Below, piece after piece: positions 8,615 through 16,785 of a stretch of 64,000 nucleotides of DNA; positions within the stretch are counted from its first letter, which is position 1; the number at the start of each line of letters is the position of its first letter. The stretch is from UBA1081 sp045537555 (GTDB lineage: Bacteria; Bacillota; Clostridia; Oscillospirales; Acutalibacteraceae). Location: positions 1 to 64,000 of the forward strand of contig JAZSPR010000050.1 in the NCBI GenBank assembly GCA_045537555.1. Direction: 5' to 3'. Both the position numbers and the translations under genes were made by a program. Below the pieces are notes generated by a model. That model did not search any database and had not been told where the DNA came from. It saw only the letters and a list, made by a program, of their open reading frames with translations.

Positions 8615-9928
8615 ATGAATATAAATTTAAAAAATGAATATCCTGAAATGCCCGAAAGTTTTCATTCTGTTGTGTTTGAAACGGTTCAGAGTGTTGAAGA
8701 AAAGGGTATGTCTGTCAGAAAAAAATCACCCCTGAAAGTTGTTGCACTTGCGGCGGCAATTACGGCTCTGCTTACCTTAACAGGTTTTGCGGCAAACACT
8801 GTCTATGAAAAATTTATCAACAAGGAGAATTATAAGGTAACTCTTGACCTGAACGAAGAATCAACAGATAATTTGAAATCACCGGAATATGTAAAACTCA
8901 ATTTCGGTTATCTGCCCGAATATCTTGACACAGCCGATGCTCCGTATAAGCTTGGAATAAAGACACAGACAGGTGATATTGCTCCCTCGGGGCTTACATT
9001 CCGTCTGTTCAGAAATGAAACGGCAAAAGACCTTGAAATATTCTATGTCGGCAGTGCAACTGAGTGTATGTTCGGTGACAATCAGGGTGCTGTTATGAAA
9101 ATTGACACGGGTATTGAATCCGACGGTGACAATTATGATAAGGAGTTTCTTATCAATTTCGCTGATATGGGTTATGTTCTTCACTGCTATGTTTCGGAAA
9201 GAATCAGCGAAGATGAAATGATGAAAATTGCAAACGGACTTTCTCTTACAGAAACAGATAAAGAACACGCATTTATCATTGATACTTATATTCCGACAAC
9301 GGATAACGGTGGAATAATTGAACCCTCTTCTGATATTGTATACTCATATGCAGAAGACGCTGTTGTAAGAGAGCTTGGCGAAACATTCAATATAACAGCC
9401 CACAACGGTGATATTGACGGAAATGATTATACACTCTGTGTAAAAAATATTGAAATCCGTGATAATGTAAAAGGTCTTGATTACAGAAGTTTCAATCTTG
9501 CAAAAGATATTTCTGACTATGTTGATGAAAACGGCAATTTTAAAACTTATGATCGCAAAATTTATAATTACGGCGACGGTGTAAACTCAATTTCATCAAT
9601 AAAGAAAACAGAAACTGTCGGCAGAAAAATAATTCTGATTGATATTGAAGTCACAAACAATGAAAAATCAGCAAATGAGTTTTACATTGATGCAGGTATC
9701 TGCAGTATCAGCGGAACACACGAAGCAAACAGATTTAACAACTTTGAAGCCTCTTATATAAGCGGTCAGTACGGTGGGACCGGCGGTTATTATCACATTC
9801 CCTTTGAAGCAGGTGAAAAGAAAACTGTAACTTACGGTTTTGTTATTGATGACGATGCCGATTTTACAGACCTTATGTTTATTGCCGGAAGTCTGTGGGA
9901 TGTTACGGACGGTGTTGTAATAGAATAA
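8615..9928 (+). CDS. Putative membrane-anchored anti-sigma-like protein (DUF4179-type)
   Basis: 437 residues: a short N-terminal cytoplasmic part (residues 1-38), one membrane span (about 41-60, VVALAAAITALLTLTGFAA) and a large extracytoplasmic part. This single-span layout directly behind an ECF sigma gene (2 nt, GGAGG upstream) is typical of DUF4179-like anti-sigma proteins. The C-terminal 190 residues look like a beta-rich domain (GRKIILIDIEVTNNEKSANEFY), similar in style to DUF4352/DUF5027 folds. The anti-sigma role is inferred from gene order. The signal sensed is unknown. Confidence 0.65.
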   Translation: MNINLKNEYPEMPESFHSVVFETVQSVEEKGMSVRKKSPLKVVALAAAITALLTLTGFAANTVYEKFINKENYKVTLDLNEESTDNLKSPEYVKLNFGYLPEYLDTADAPYKLGIKTQTGDIAPSGLTFRLFRNETAKDLEIFYVGSATECMFGDNQGAVMKIDTGIESDGDNYDKEFLINFADMGYVLHCYVSERISEDEMMKIANGLSLTETDKEHAFIIDTYIPTTDNGGIIEPSSDIVYSYAEDAVVRELGETFNITAHNGDIDGNDYTLCVKNIEIRDNVKGLDYRSFNLAKDISDYVDENGNFKTYDRKIYNYGDGVNSISSIKKTETVGRKIILIDIEVTNNEKSANEFYIDAGICSISGTHEANRFNNFEASYISGQYGGTGGYYHIPFEAGEKKTVTYGFVIDDDADFTDLMFIAGSLWDVTDGVVIE

Positions 9929-9935
9929 TAAGCCG

Positions 9936-10652
9936 ATGTCGAAAAAACATAATAAGGATAATACCCGGATAACAGTCCGTATAAATTCTTTGCTTATGGT
10001 AATTTGCTTTGTGGGGTTAGTATTATTTTTATCCGATAATGCTCTGATTGAAATGGATACCATGTCTCAGAATCCTGATTATCCCACGGGGTGCGAGATG
10101 GTTTCGGCTGTTATGGTGCTTGATTATTACGGTTTTGATGTGACTGTTGATGAATTTTCCGACAAATATCTGTTAAAGGGAAATGCTCCATATATATCTG
10201 ACGGTGTATGGTACAGCAGTGACCCTGATAAAGTTTTTCTCGGGGACCCGAAAAGTGAAGACGGCTGGGGAATATGGGCAAAAGGTCTGGCAAGAAGTAT
10301 AAACTATTTCTTTGATGAAAAAGGAATTAAGGCAGATGCAGTATATTCCTGCTCAGACACACTTGATAATCTGTGCCTGAAATACATCCGAAACAATATT
10401 CCCGTTATTGTGTGGTGCACTGTAGATATGGCAGAGCCTTACAAAAATATAAGTCCCCGTATCGAAAACAGTGTTGACCGTTTTACATGGATAAGCCCCA
10501 ATCACTGTATGGTTCTTGTTGGATATGATGCTACGGGATATTATTTCAATGACCCTATGACGGGAAAATGCCGTAAATTCGGGAAAAATGAGTCTCAGAT
10601 TGCATTCGGTGCCAACAATTCCCAGTCGGTTGTGATTGTCACGGAGAATTAA
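9936..10652 (+). CDS. Membrane-anchored C39-like cysteine peptidase
   Basis: A 238-residue protein with one N-terminal membrane span (about residues 14-32, NSLLMVICFVGLVLFLSDN) and a Peptidase_C39_2-like papain fold outside. The probable catalytic residues are the Cys in YPTGCEMVSAVMVLDYYG, the His in SPNHCMVLVGYD and the Asp/Asn in YYFNDPMTG. It starts 7 nt after the putative anti-sigma gene, so the three genes form an operon. A surface protease co-expressed with an ECF pair could cleave the anti-sigma factor or a surface substrate; that is inference. The ribosome site is weak, which suggests coupling. Confidence 0.8.
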   Translation: MSKKHNKDNTRITVRINSLLMVICFVGLVLFLSDNALIEMDTMSQNPDYPTGCEMVSAVMVLDYYGFDVTVDEFSDKYLLKGNAPYISDGVWYSSDPDKVFLGDPKSEDGWGIWAKGLARSINYFFDEKGIKADAVYSCSDTLDNLCLKYIRNNIPVIVWCTVDMAEPYKNISPRIENSVDRFTWISPNHCMVLVGYDATGYYFNDPMTGKCRKFGKNESQIAFGANNSQSVVIVTEN

Positions 10653-10674
10653 TTCATAAAATTCTTTTTTACTC

Positions 10675-10703
10675 TTGCATTTTCTTTCGTGAAGTTGTAA
10701 AAT
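10675..10703 (+). promoter_or_regulatory. Promoter of pduL
   Basis: TTGCAT, 17-nt spacer, TAAAAT, 31 nt before the pduL start codon. A good sigma-A type match. Confidence 0.7.
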
Positions 10704-10734
10704 AATCTGTAGATTATTGAAAGGAAAGTGTAAA

Positions 10735-11307
10735 ATGAAAAAGTTTATTGTTGAAACATCTGCAAGACACGTTCATGTATCACGTGAAGATCTTGATATT
10801 CTCTTCGGTGAAGGCTATGAACTCACAGTTAAGAAGGAACTCTCACAGCCCGGTCAGTATGTAACTAACGAAAGAGTTGCTGTTGTCGGCCCCAAGAGCC
10901 AGTTCCCCGCAGTTTCAATCCTCGGTCCCGTAAGACCTGCTACTCAGGTTGAAATTTCAGCTACAGACGCAAGAGCAATCGGCGTTGTTGCTCCTATCAG
11001 AGAGTCAGGCGACACAGCTGAATCAGGCTGCTGCAAGCTTGTAGGCCCCAAGGGTGAAGTTGAACTCAAGGACGGCGTTATCGTTGCTAAGAGACATATT
11101 CACATGACAACAGCTGATGCTGCAGAGCTTCAGGTTGCTGACAAGGACGTTGTTAATGTTAAGATTGAATCAGAAGGCAGAAGCCTTGTTTTCGGTGATG
11201 TTGTTGTAAGAGTTAATGATAACTTCGGTCTTGCAATGCATATCGATACAGACGAAGCAAATGCTTGTTCTGCAACTCCCGCAACAATGGGCGAAATCGT
11301 TAAGTAA
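10735..11307 (+). CDS. pduL: Phosphate propanoyltransferase / phosphotransacylase (PduL family)
   Basis: 190 residues with two PduL beta-barrel halves. The metal-binding His residues are in ETSARHVHVSRED and in VAKRHIHMTTADAAEL. The family swaps CoA and phosphate on short acyl groups (acetyl-CoA or propionyl-CoA to acyl phosphate), the step before an acyl kinase makes ATP. No microcompartment shell gene or targeting extension is seen, so it is probably a housekeeping phosphotransacylase. The start is ATG 10735 with AAGGAAAG 6 nt upstream; an in-frame TTG at 10717 lies before the ribosome site. It is alone between its own promoter and terminator. Its codons are more GC-rich at the third position than its neighbours, which suggests strong expression. 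Confidence 0.93.
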   Translation: MKKFIVETSARHVHVSREDLDILFGEGYELTVKKELSQPGQYVTNERVAVVGPKSQFPAVSILGPVRPATQVEISATDARAIGVVAPIRESGDTAESGCCKLVGPKGEVELKDGVIVAKRHIHMTTADAAELQVADKDVVNVKIESEGRSLVFGDVVVRVNDNFGLAMHIDTDEANACSATPATMGEIVK

Positions 11308-11323
11308 TAACACAATAAAATGA

Positions 11324-11364
11324 AGGACTGTAAAACGTTGAGTTTTACAGTCCTGTTTTTTTTT
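11324..11364 (+). terminator. Strong terminator of pduL
   Basis: A 13-bp perfect stem (AGGACTGTAAAAC / GTTTTACAGTCCT) with a 5-nt loop, then GTTTTTTTTT. Confidence 0.95.
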
Positions 11365-11367
11365 GAT

Positions 11368-11568
11368 AAATCAGAATTTGTCGAGGTCCCCTCGACAAAT
11401 TAATGAGTAATTAGTAATGATTAATGAGTAATGGTGGAAAGGGCTGCGCCCTTTAAATCCTATTATAGAGCGAAGCGGAACATAAGTCGCTTGCGACTTC
11501 CGACATTACTCATTACTCACTACTCATTGCTCATTTTTGTCGGGCAACAGCCCGACAAATTATTGTTT
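11368..11568. repeat. Extragenic nested-hairpin repeat, copy B
   Basis: The end modules match the family: AAATCAGAATTTGTCG at the left, and at the right CGACAAATTATTGTTT. Each end folds as its own hairpin (TTTGTCGAGG/CCTCGACAAA and TTTGTCGGGC/GCCCGACAAA). The interior has the same plan as other copies but different words: runs of ATTACTCATT-like repeats instead of AATTCGCAATT, and hairpins GGGCTGCGCCC and AAGTCGCTTGCGACTT. The right end supplies the stop codon and last codons of the gene at 11560. Confidence 0.85.
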
Positions 11569-13371
11569 GTCTTCTGAATTAAGTTCAGGTAAAGAGTATT
11601 TCTCTTTCAGCTCTTCGATTTTTTCAAGCTTTGCCGATAATCTGAGAACGATTCTTGCATCGGCGGCATTTACATTTGAATCATTGTTGATATCGGAAAC
11701 CTTCTTCTGAGCTTCTGAAAAGTCGGTTTCAAGTTTTGCCGAAAATCTCAGGATAAGTCTTGCATCGGCGGCTGTGACACCGTCTGAGAGCGTTGCATCG
11801 CCCCATTGAGTAAGTTGCACGGGGTTATCGGGATTTGTCGGGTTTTCGGGGTCTGTGGGATTTTCAGGCTCTTTTGTGTTAATCCATTTTGCATAAAGAG
11901 TGATGTTTCCCGTTGTATATGCTCTGATGTATTCGATTTGCTGAGTGTATTCTTCGTCAAGATACCATCCGCCGAATTTGTAATCTGAATTGATAGTCTG
12001 AGCCTCTTCAAGAGACACCTGTTCCGTGGTTGTTCTGACAAATATTTTGTTTTTGTTCACAACCTGTGATTCCTTTACTTCACCTGAACCGAGAACATAT
12101 GATACGGAGTATGTTTTTTCTGTTATATCGGCATAAATGATGATGTCGCCGTAAGAATCGGCAGGTATTGAATCAATTTTTATTTTTCTTGCTTCGTCAA
12201 GACACCAGCCGTTAAAAATGAAGCCTTCTGCCTCGATGGGAAGGAGAGTTGTGTTGTCACCGAAATTGTATTTTACGGGGTTGGGATTCTCAACTTTAAG
12301 ATAAGAAGGTCTTATCATCGCATAGTCATATGAAATACTGTACACAGCCGTTTCCCATTTTGCATATAATGTCAGGGGCTCAAGCTGACCTGCTTTTACG
12401 GTTGTAATTTTTTTTGTGAGCTCCTTATTTGTGTACCAACCTGCAAAACGGTAGTTTTTGTCTGTTGAAACGGGATCGTTGAGCAGAAGAGTATCAGTAC
12501 TTCTTGCGGATTCGGGATTGTTTGCATAAACTGTTGATGCATCAATTCCGCTTGAATCTGCAAGGACATATGTTATATTGTAACTTTTTACAGCCCATTT
12601 CGCATAAAGAATTATGTCTCCGCTTGTGCCTTCTGTAATTGATGTTACCTGATTTGTAAATAATGAATCGGTAAACCAGCCTTCAAAGGTGAATGCGGGG
12701 TCATCGGTTGAAGCATCGGCGAGAACGAGTTCCTGAGAGTAAGTATACTCTGCGGGATTGGGGTTTTCCACTTTATAGGAACTTTTTTCGGCTTCACCCA
12801 TATAATATAAAACGGAGAAGGAAGCTTCTTTCCATTTTGCATAAACCGTTACGTCTTCGCAAGTGTAGGAATTAATTGATGAGACGGGTTTTTTGTATTC
12901 TTTATCAAGAAACCAGCCTTCAAATGTGTAATTGCCCGATGTGTGGTTAGGGGCATGAAGATAAACCGTTTCGGTTGTTTTTCTTAAAGTATCATTGCTG
13001 TTTGTTATATCGGATGTGTCTGTAAGCACACCTGGGGTTGTAAGGACGTAATTTACGGAATATTCCGATTCATACCATTTTGCGTATAAAGTAATATCAC
13101 CCTCAGAATCTTCAGGGATTGATGTTATTTTTTCATTCATTGATGAATCTGCAAACCAGCCCTGAAAATCAAAGCCCTCGCATTCGGGATTATTGAGAAT
13201 TAATTCCTCACCTTTTATGTAGCTGTCGGGGTTGTTATTGATAATATATTCAGAGCGAATATCTGCAACGGTAAAATCATACTTAATAGTGTATTCTTCG
13301 TTAGCATTTGCCGTAAGAGGAAATACGGCAATAAGACAAAGAATCAGAAATATATATATGCATTTTTTCAT
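11560..13371 (-). CDS. Secreted InlB-type repeat protein with C-terminal dockerin
   Basis: 603 residues. Signal peptide (YIFLILCLIAVFPLTANA), then six Listeria-Bacteroides (InlB B / Flg_new) repeats. Each ends in a F-x-G-W...LYAKW-like block: FQGWFADS, FEGWFLDK, FEGWFTDS, FAGWYTNK, FNGWCLDE, FGGWYLDE. A Pro/Asn-rich linker (NPTDPENPTNPDNP) leads to a C-terminal dockerin pair (DARLILRFSAKLE and DINNDSNVNAADARIVLRLS). The repeats form small beta-grasp units for adhesion or spacing. It should be exported and may dock to a cohesin. The fifth repeat has Cys in place of Phe/Tyr in GWC. The ribosome site is AGGAAGG. The last codons Lys-Gln-stop lie within repeat copy B. Confidence 0.88.
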   Translation of the reverse strand: MKKCIYIFLILCLIAVFPLTANANEEYTIKYDFTVADIRSEYIINNNPDSYIKGEELILNNPECEGFDFQGWFADSSMNEKITSIPEDSEGDITLYAKWYESEYSVNYVLTTPGVLTDTSDITNSNDTLRKTTETVYLHAPNHTSGNYTFEGWFLDKEYKKPVSSINSYTCEDVTVYAKWKEASFSVLYYMGEAEKSSYKVENPNPAEYTYSQELVLADASTDDPAFTFEGWFTDSLFTNQVTSITEGTSGDIILYAKWAVKSYNITYVLADSSGIDASTVYANNPESARSTDTLLLNDPVSTDKNYRFAGWYTNKELTKKITTVKAGQLEPLTLYAKWETAVYSISYDYAMIRPSYLKVENPNPVKYNFGDNTTLLPIEAEGFIFNGWCLDEARKIKIDSIPADSYGDIIIYADITEKTYSVSYVLGSGEVKESQVVNKNKIFVRTTTEQVSLEEAQTINSDYKFGGWYLDEEYTQQIEYIRAYTTGNITLYAKWINTKEPENPTDPENPTNPDNPVQLTQWGDATLSDGVTAADARLILRFSAKLETDFSEAQKKVSDINNDSNVNAADARIVLRLSAKLEKIEELKEKYSLPELNSEDKQ

Positions 13372-13408
13372 TTTTTATTTTCCTTCCTTAAAAACGGGAG
13401 TTGAATAT

Positions 13409-13437
13409 ATTATAAAATAGTAACAAAAATAAGTCAA
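13409..13437 (-). promoter_or_regulatory. Promoter of the InlB/dockerin gene
   Basis: On the minus strand: TTGACT, 17-nt spacer, TATAAT. It ends about 38 nt upstream of the start codon. The -35 hexamer abuts the operator-like triad at 13440-13479. Confidence 0.8.
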
Positions 13438-13439
13438 CT

Positions 13440-13479
13440 GTAATAATTTACATGAAATTATTACAACTTTGTAATAATT
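13440..13479. promoter_or_regulatory. Operator-like triad of 9-bp half-sites between divergent genes
   Basis: Three copies of the same 9-mer in alternating orientation: GTAATAATT (13440-13448), AATTATTAC (13456-13464), GTAATAATT (13471-13479). The spacers are 7 and 6 nt. It lies between the divergent promoters of the secreted repeat protein and the small lipoprotein, next to the -35 of the former. This is the geometry of a co-operative repressor or activator site; the regulator is unknown. Confidence 0.55.
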
Positions 13480-13592
13480 GATTACAGGTTTGTTATAATC
13501 ATTGACTTTAAGGGGGAATTGGTGTAAAGTATGCAACGTAGTGAGTAATCACTGATTATAGTTTTGATTATTATGAAAGGAGCTAACATATA

Positions 13593-13748
13593 ATGAAGAA
13601 GGTTATTCTTACAGTTGCTGCTCTTCTTGTTTCAGCTGCTATGGTTTTCTCATTTGCAGGTTGTACAGAAAAGCCCGTTGACGGTGAAGATGAAAGCGTT
13701 GCTGCTACAGACGTTGTAGAAGCAGAAGCAAGCTCAGTTCTCGCTTAA
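13593..13748 (+). CDS. Small lipoprotein, 51 residues
   Basis: Starts MKKVILTVAALLVSAAMVF with lipobox SFAGC (Cys24), then a 27-residue acidic, Ala/Glu/Asp-rich tail ending SSVLA. The mature part should be attached to the outer face of the membrane and is too short for a fold. It has a strong ribosome site (GAAAGGAG 9 nt before ATG), an upstream TATAAT at 13494-13499, and a strong terminator right after it. This points to a highly transcribed monocistronic gene. No family is recognised. Candidates are a surface or secreted peptide, or a signal-peptide-derived pheromone; neither is shown. Confidence 0.75.
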   Translation: MKKVILTVAALLVSAAMVFSFAGCTEKPVDGEDESVAATDVVEAEASSVLA

Positions 13749-13782
13749 TTTGTTAGCAAATATTTAATTTAAATGAAAATTG

Positions 13783-13807
13783 CTCCCGACTTTTGTCGGG
13801 AGTTTTT
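13783..13807. terminator. Terminator between the small lipoprotein gene and cca
   Basis: Stem CTCCCGAC / GTCGGGAG with TTTT loop, followed by TTTTT on the plus strand. It lies between converging genes and may serve cca as well. Confidence 0.88.
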
Positions 13808-13809
13808 CA

Positions 13810-15132
13810 TTAATGTCTGCTTTTTTTAACAAGGTCAAGAAGAATCTTTTTTTCATTCTTTTCCGGGTGTTTTATAACAGTTTCAACAAGAAAATTGAGT
13901 GTGTCGCCGATATCGTTTGCAGGGATGAGTTTTTTCAGGTCGTTCCCGTCAACTGCAAGCTGTTTTATTGAATAAGGCTCGTCGTTGTTCATTATTTCAT
14001 CAAATGTGGAGTAAGCAAAAACAAGCTTGTCGGCAATATCTCTGTAACCCTTTGAAAGACCCGATTTATCTGCACGGCGGATTTTCATAAGCCTTATGAA
14101 ATTTTTTTCGCCGAGCTCTCTGATGTATTCTTTTACCTGAATACGTGTTTCGGGCACTTCCTTATCGTGAATTGAAACAAGGTATGACACGGTATTTATA
14201 TATTCTTTGCTGAATTTCAGTCTTCTTAAAATGTTTTCGGCAATAACACCGCCGACAGCGGCATGGTTTTTAAATGTTGAATTGCCGTTTTCGTCAATTG
14301 CGTGTGTTGCGATTTTGCCCGTATCGTGAAGGAGCATTGTTAGTCTTAAAACGGGGTTGGCTTCAATATTGTTAACGGTGTGGACGGTGTGCACCCATAC
14401 GTCGTATGCATGTTTTTTTCCGTACTGCTTGAAATCGAATTCAAGTCTTAATTCGGGAATGAATACTCCGATTACACTCCTGAATTTTGTAAGAACTTCA
14501 AAAACATTTTCACCGCACAAGAGCTTCATGAGTTCCTTTGTAAGTCTTTCGGCGGCAATTGCACCGAGAAGATTTTCATTCTTTATTATTGATTCAGCTG
14601 TTGCTTCTTCTATGTTGAAACCGAGAACCGATGAAAAACGGACAGCTCTCATGATTCTCAGTCCGTCTTCATTGAATCTTTTATCGGGTTCGCCTACACA
14701 ACGGATGATTTTATTTTCAATGTCGTCTCTGCCGCGGAACGGGTCAATAATGCCGTCTTCGTGGTTATAAGCCATGGCATTTATAGTGAAATCACGTCTT
14801 GCGAGGTCATCTTCGATATTGCTTGTGAATGAAACCGAATCGGGATGTCTGTTGTCTGAGTATTCACCGTCAATTCTGAATGTTGTTACTTCAACGGGTG
14901 TTTTTCCCGATACAACAAGCACGGTTCCGTGGTCAATGCCCGTGTCAACCGTTCTGAATGACGCAAAAATCTTTTTGAGTTCTTTCGGTGATGCATCTGT
15001 TGTAACATCCCAGTCATCGGGTTCTCTGCCCATGAGTGAATCACGCACACAACCGCCCACAACATAAGCTTTGTGGCCGTTTGCGGAAAGAATATTTATA
15101 ACATTTTCTACGTCGTTCGGTATTGTTATCAT
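13810..15132 (-). CDS. cca: CCA tRNA nucleotidyltransferase
   Basis: 440 residues. The N-terminal class II nucleotidyltransferase motif is GGCVRDSLMGREPDDWDVTT, with the catalytic Asp-x-Asp. Motif RRDFTINAMAYN and the neck motif GLRIMRAVRFSS follow. A C-terminal HD-type domain (MLLHDTGK, VSIHDKEVPETR) makes it the longer HD-containing form. The enzyme adds or repairs the 3' CCA of tRNAs using CTP and ATP. ATG has AGGAGT 8 nt upstream. It stands alone on this strand between the terminator at 13783 and the divergent nrdR promoter. Confidence 0.95.
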   Translation of the reverse strand: MITIPNDVENVINILSANGHKAYVVGGCVRDSLMGREPDDWDVTTDASPKELKKIFASFRTVDTGIDHGTVLVVSGKTPVEVTTFRIDGEYSDNRHPDSVSFTSNIEDDLARRDFTINAMAYNHEDGIIDPFRGRDDIENKIIRCVGEPDKRFNEDGLRIMRAVRFSSVLGFNIEEATAESIIKNENLLGAIAAERLTKELMKLLCGENVFEVLTKFRSVIGVFIPELRLEFDFKQYGKKHAYDVWVHTVHTVNNIEANPVLRLTMLLHDTGKIATHAIDENGNSTFKNHAAVGGVIAENILRRLKFSKEYINTVSYLVSIHDKEVPETRIQVKEYIRELGEKNFIRLMKIRRADKSGLSKGYRDIADKLVFAYSTFDEIMNNDEPYSIKQLAVDGNDLKKLIPANDIGDTLNFLVETVIKHPEKNEKKILLDLVKKSRH

Positions 15133-15169
15133 ATTGATTGACTCCTGTGGTATTTTTTTGGTAATTTAC

Positions 15170-15216
15170 TTGAATTATCTGATATTTTGTGTTAGAATAA
15201 AAACACAACACAAAAT
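15170..15216 (+). promoter_or_regulatory. nrdR promoter with overlapping palindrome
   Basis: TTGAAT (15170-15175), 17-nt spacer, TAGAAT (15193-15198). A 10-bp inverted repeat ATTTTGTGTT (15184-15193) / AACACAAAAT (15207-15216) brackets the -10 box. The palindrome could be an operator; NrdR boxes contain ACA...TGT-like arms, so autoregulation is possible but not proven. Confidence 0.6.
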
Positions 15217-15232
15217 ACAGCAGGTGATTAAT

Positions 15233-15694
15233 GTGAAATGTCCGTTTTGCGGTTATGAAGAAAGCAAAGTTATCGATTCCCGTCCTACAGACGAGGGTGA
15301 AAAAATCAGAAGACGCCGTGAATGTCTGCAGTGCCAGAAAAGATTCACAACATATGAAATCATTGAAACATTGCCCATCGTTGTAGTTAAGAAAGATAAG
15401 TCAAGGCAGGTTTTTGACCGCACAAAGCTTATAGGCGGTATGCTCAGAGCATGTGAAAAGCGTCCCGTGCCTCTTGAAGTTATTGAACACGCCGTTGATG
15501 ACATTGAAGCTCAGCTTCAGAATTCAATTGACAGGGAAGTTACTTCAATCAAAATCGGTGAACTTGCAATGGACAAACTCAAGAATATTGATGAGGTTGC
15601 GTATGTCCGTTTTGCATCTGTTTACAGACAGTTCCGTGATATCAACTCATTCATGGATGAACTCGGAAGACTTCTCGGAAGTAAAAACATCTGA
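15233..15694 (+). CDS. nrdR: Transcriptional repressor NrdR
   Basis: 153 residues: an N-terminal zinc ribbon (VKCPFCGYEESKVIDSRP, then CLQCQKRFTTYE, giving four Cys) and an ATP-cone domain (VVKKDKSRQVFDRTKLIGGM). NrdR senses ATP/dATP and represses ribonucleotide reductase genes. The start is GTG 15233, which gives the family-typical KCPFC beginning, with AGGTGA 5 nt upstream; an earlier in-frame GTG at 15224 overlaps that ribosome site. It is monocistronic, divergent from cca, and ends in a terminator. No nrd structural gene is in the window. Confidence 0.95.
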   Translation: MKCPFCGYEESKVIDSRPTDEGEKIRRRRECLQCQKRFTTYEIIETLPIVVVKKDKSRQVFDRTKLIGGMLRACEKRPVPLEVIEHAVDDIEAQLQNSIDREVTSIKIGELAMDKLKNIDEVAYVRFASVYRQFRDINSFMDELGRLLGSKNI

Positions 15695-15702
15695 TATCTT
15701 AC

Positions 15703-15731
15703 AGCATGATCTGATTTCAGGTCATGCTTTT
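15703..15731 (+). terminator. Terminator of nrdR
   Basis: Stem AGCATGATCT / AGGTCATGCT (one G-U pair), followed by TTTTTC. It overlaps the end of the converging histidine kinase gene and has no U run in the other direction. Confidence 0.85.
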
Positions 15732-16774
15732 TCTTTTGGCAACTTTATAATGAATGTGGTACCTTTGCCGAGCTGACTTTTTACACTTATTTTTCCGCCG
15801 CAGAGTGTTACAACTCTTTTTGCAAGGGGAAGACCGAGTCCGTTTCCGTTGAGCTTGTGTGATGCATCGCCCTGATAGAACTTATCGAAAATGTGTTTCT
15901 GAGTTTTGTCATCCATTCCGATGCCGTTATCGGTTATCCTGACGGTTGTATAAGAATCGTCAGAATAGCATTTTATTTTTATTATTCCGTTTTCGGGAGT
16001 GAATTTTACAGCATTGCTGAGAATATTCTGCCACACGTGAGAGAGCATTTCTTCATTTGAAAAATATCTGACTTCGGAGAGCTCGAGGTCAAATTCTATG
16101 TTTTTTCTGCTCCATTCCTTTTCAAGCAGGAGGATACATTTTCTAATCTGTTCATCAAGATAGAAATGAGTTTTTCCCGTAACCATCTGCTGATTTTCAA
16201 ATTTTGTTAAAAGCAGAATGTTTGATGACATTGAAGCGAGTCTGTCTGATTCATTTACGATTATGCTTATATATTCTTTTTTCTGCTCTTCGCTGAGTTC
16301 GTCGTTCTGAAGCTGTTTTGCAAAACCTTTGATTGATACGATTGGCGTTTTGAATTCATGAGAGAAGTTGTTTATGAAGTCATTACGGAACATTTCCGTG
16401 CTGCCGAGTTCTTCTGTCATTGAATTGAAGCCTTTTACAAGGTCTGTGATGATAGTGTCGCTTTTCGGCGGTGTGACACGTGCGGAGAAATCACCGTTTG
16501 CAACTTTTTTCTGAGATTTTATAATTCCGTCAAGAGGCTTGAAGAAGTGCCTTGTTACAAAAAGAGAAACACCCGTGCCGATGATTGTACTTGAAATAAA
16601 TGCAATAAACGTAAGCGAGACGGGAGCCAGCTGAATGAAAAGCTGAGGAAACAGTCTTCTTATCAGCAGGATTGTAAGCATTGTTGCTCCGCTTGATGAG
16701 AAAAGAATCAGGAAGAAAACTACCGTAATGATGATGTGAAATGCCCAGTCTCGTCTGAACAGATTCTTAAACAT
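15722..16774 (-). CDS. Membrane sensor histidine kinase
   Basis: 350 residues. Two membrane spans (about residues 11-37 and 47-73) flank a very short outer loop, so it probably senses signals within the membrane. Then come HAMP, the HisKA box with the phospho-acceptor His in NNFSHEFKTPIVSIKG, and an HATPase_c domain: N box NILSNAVKFTPENG, G1 DNGIGM, G2 GNGLGLPLAKR. It lies 11 nt downstream of its response regulator. The short loop between spans resembles intramembrane-sensing kinases of Firmicutes that respond to cell-envelope stress, but no ABC transporter is beside it. Confidence 0.92.
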   Translation of the reverse strand: MFKNLFRRDWAFHIIITVVFFLILFSSSGATMLTILLIRRLFPQLFIQLAPVSLTFIAFISSTIIGTGVSLFVTRHFFKPLDGIIKSQKKVANGDFSARVTPPKSDTIITDLVKGFNSMTEELGSTEMFRNDFINNFSHEFKTPIVSIKGFAKQLQNDELSEEQKKEYISIIVNESDRLASMSSNILLLTKFENQQMVTGKTHFYLDEQIRKCILLLEKEWSRKNIEFDLELSEVRYFSNEEMLSHVWQNILSNAVKFTPENGIIKIKCYSDDSYTTVRITDNGIGMDDKTQKHIFDKFYQGDASHKLNGNGLGLPLAKRVVTLCGGKISVKSQLGKGTTFIIKLPKEKA

Positions 16775-16785
16775 ATTTTTTCTCC

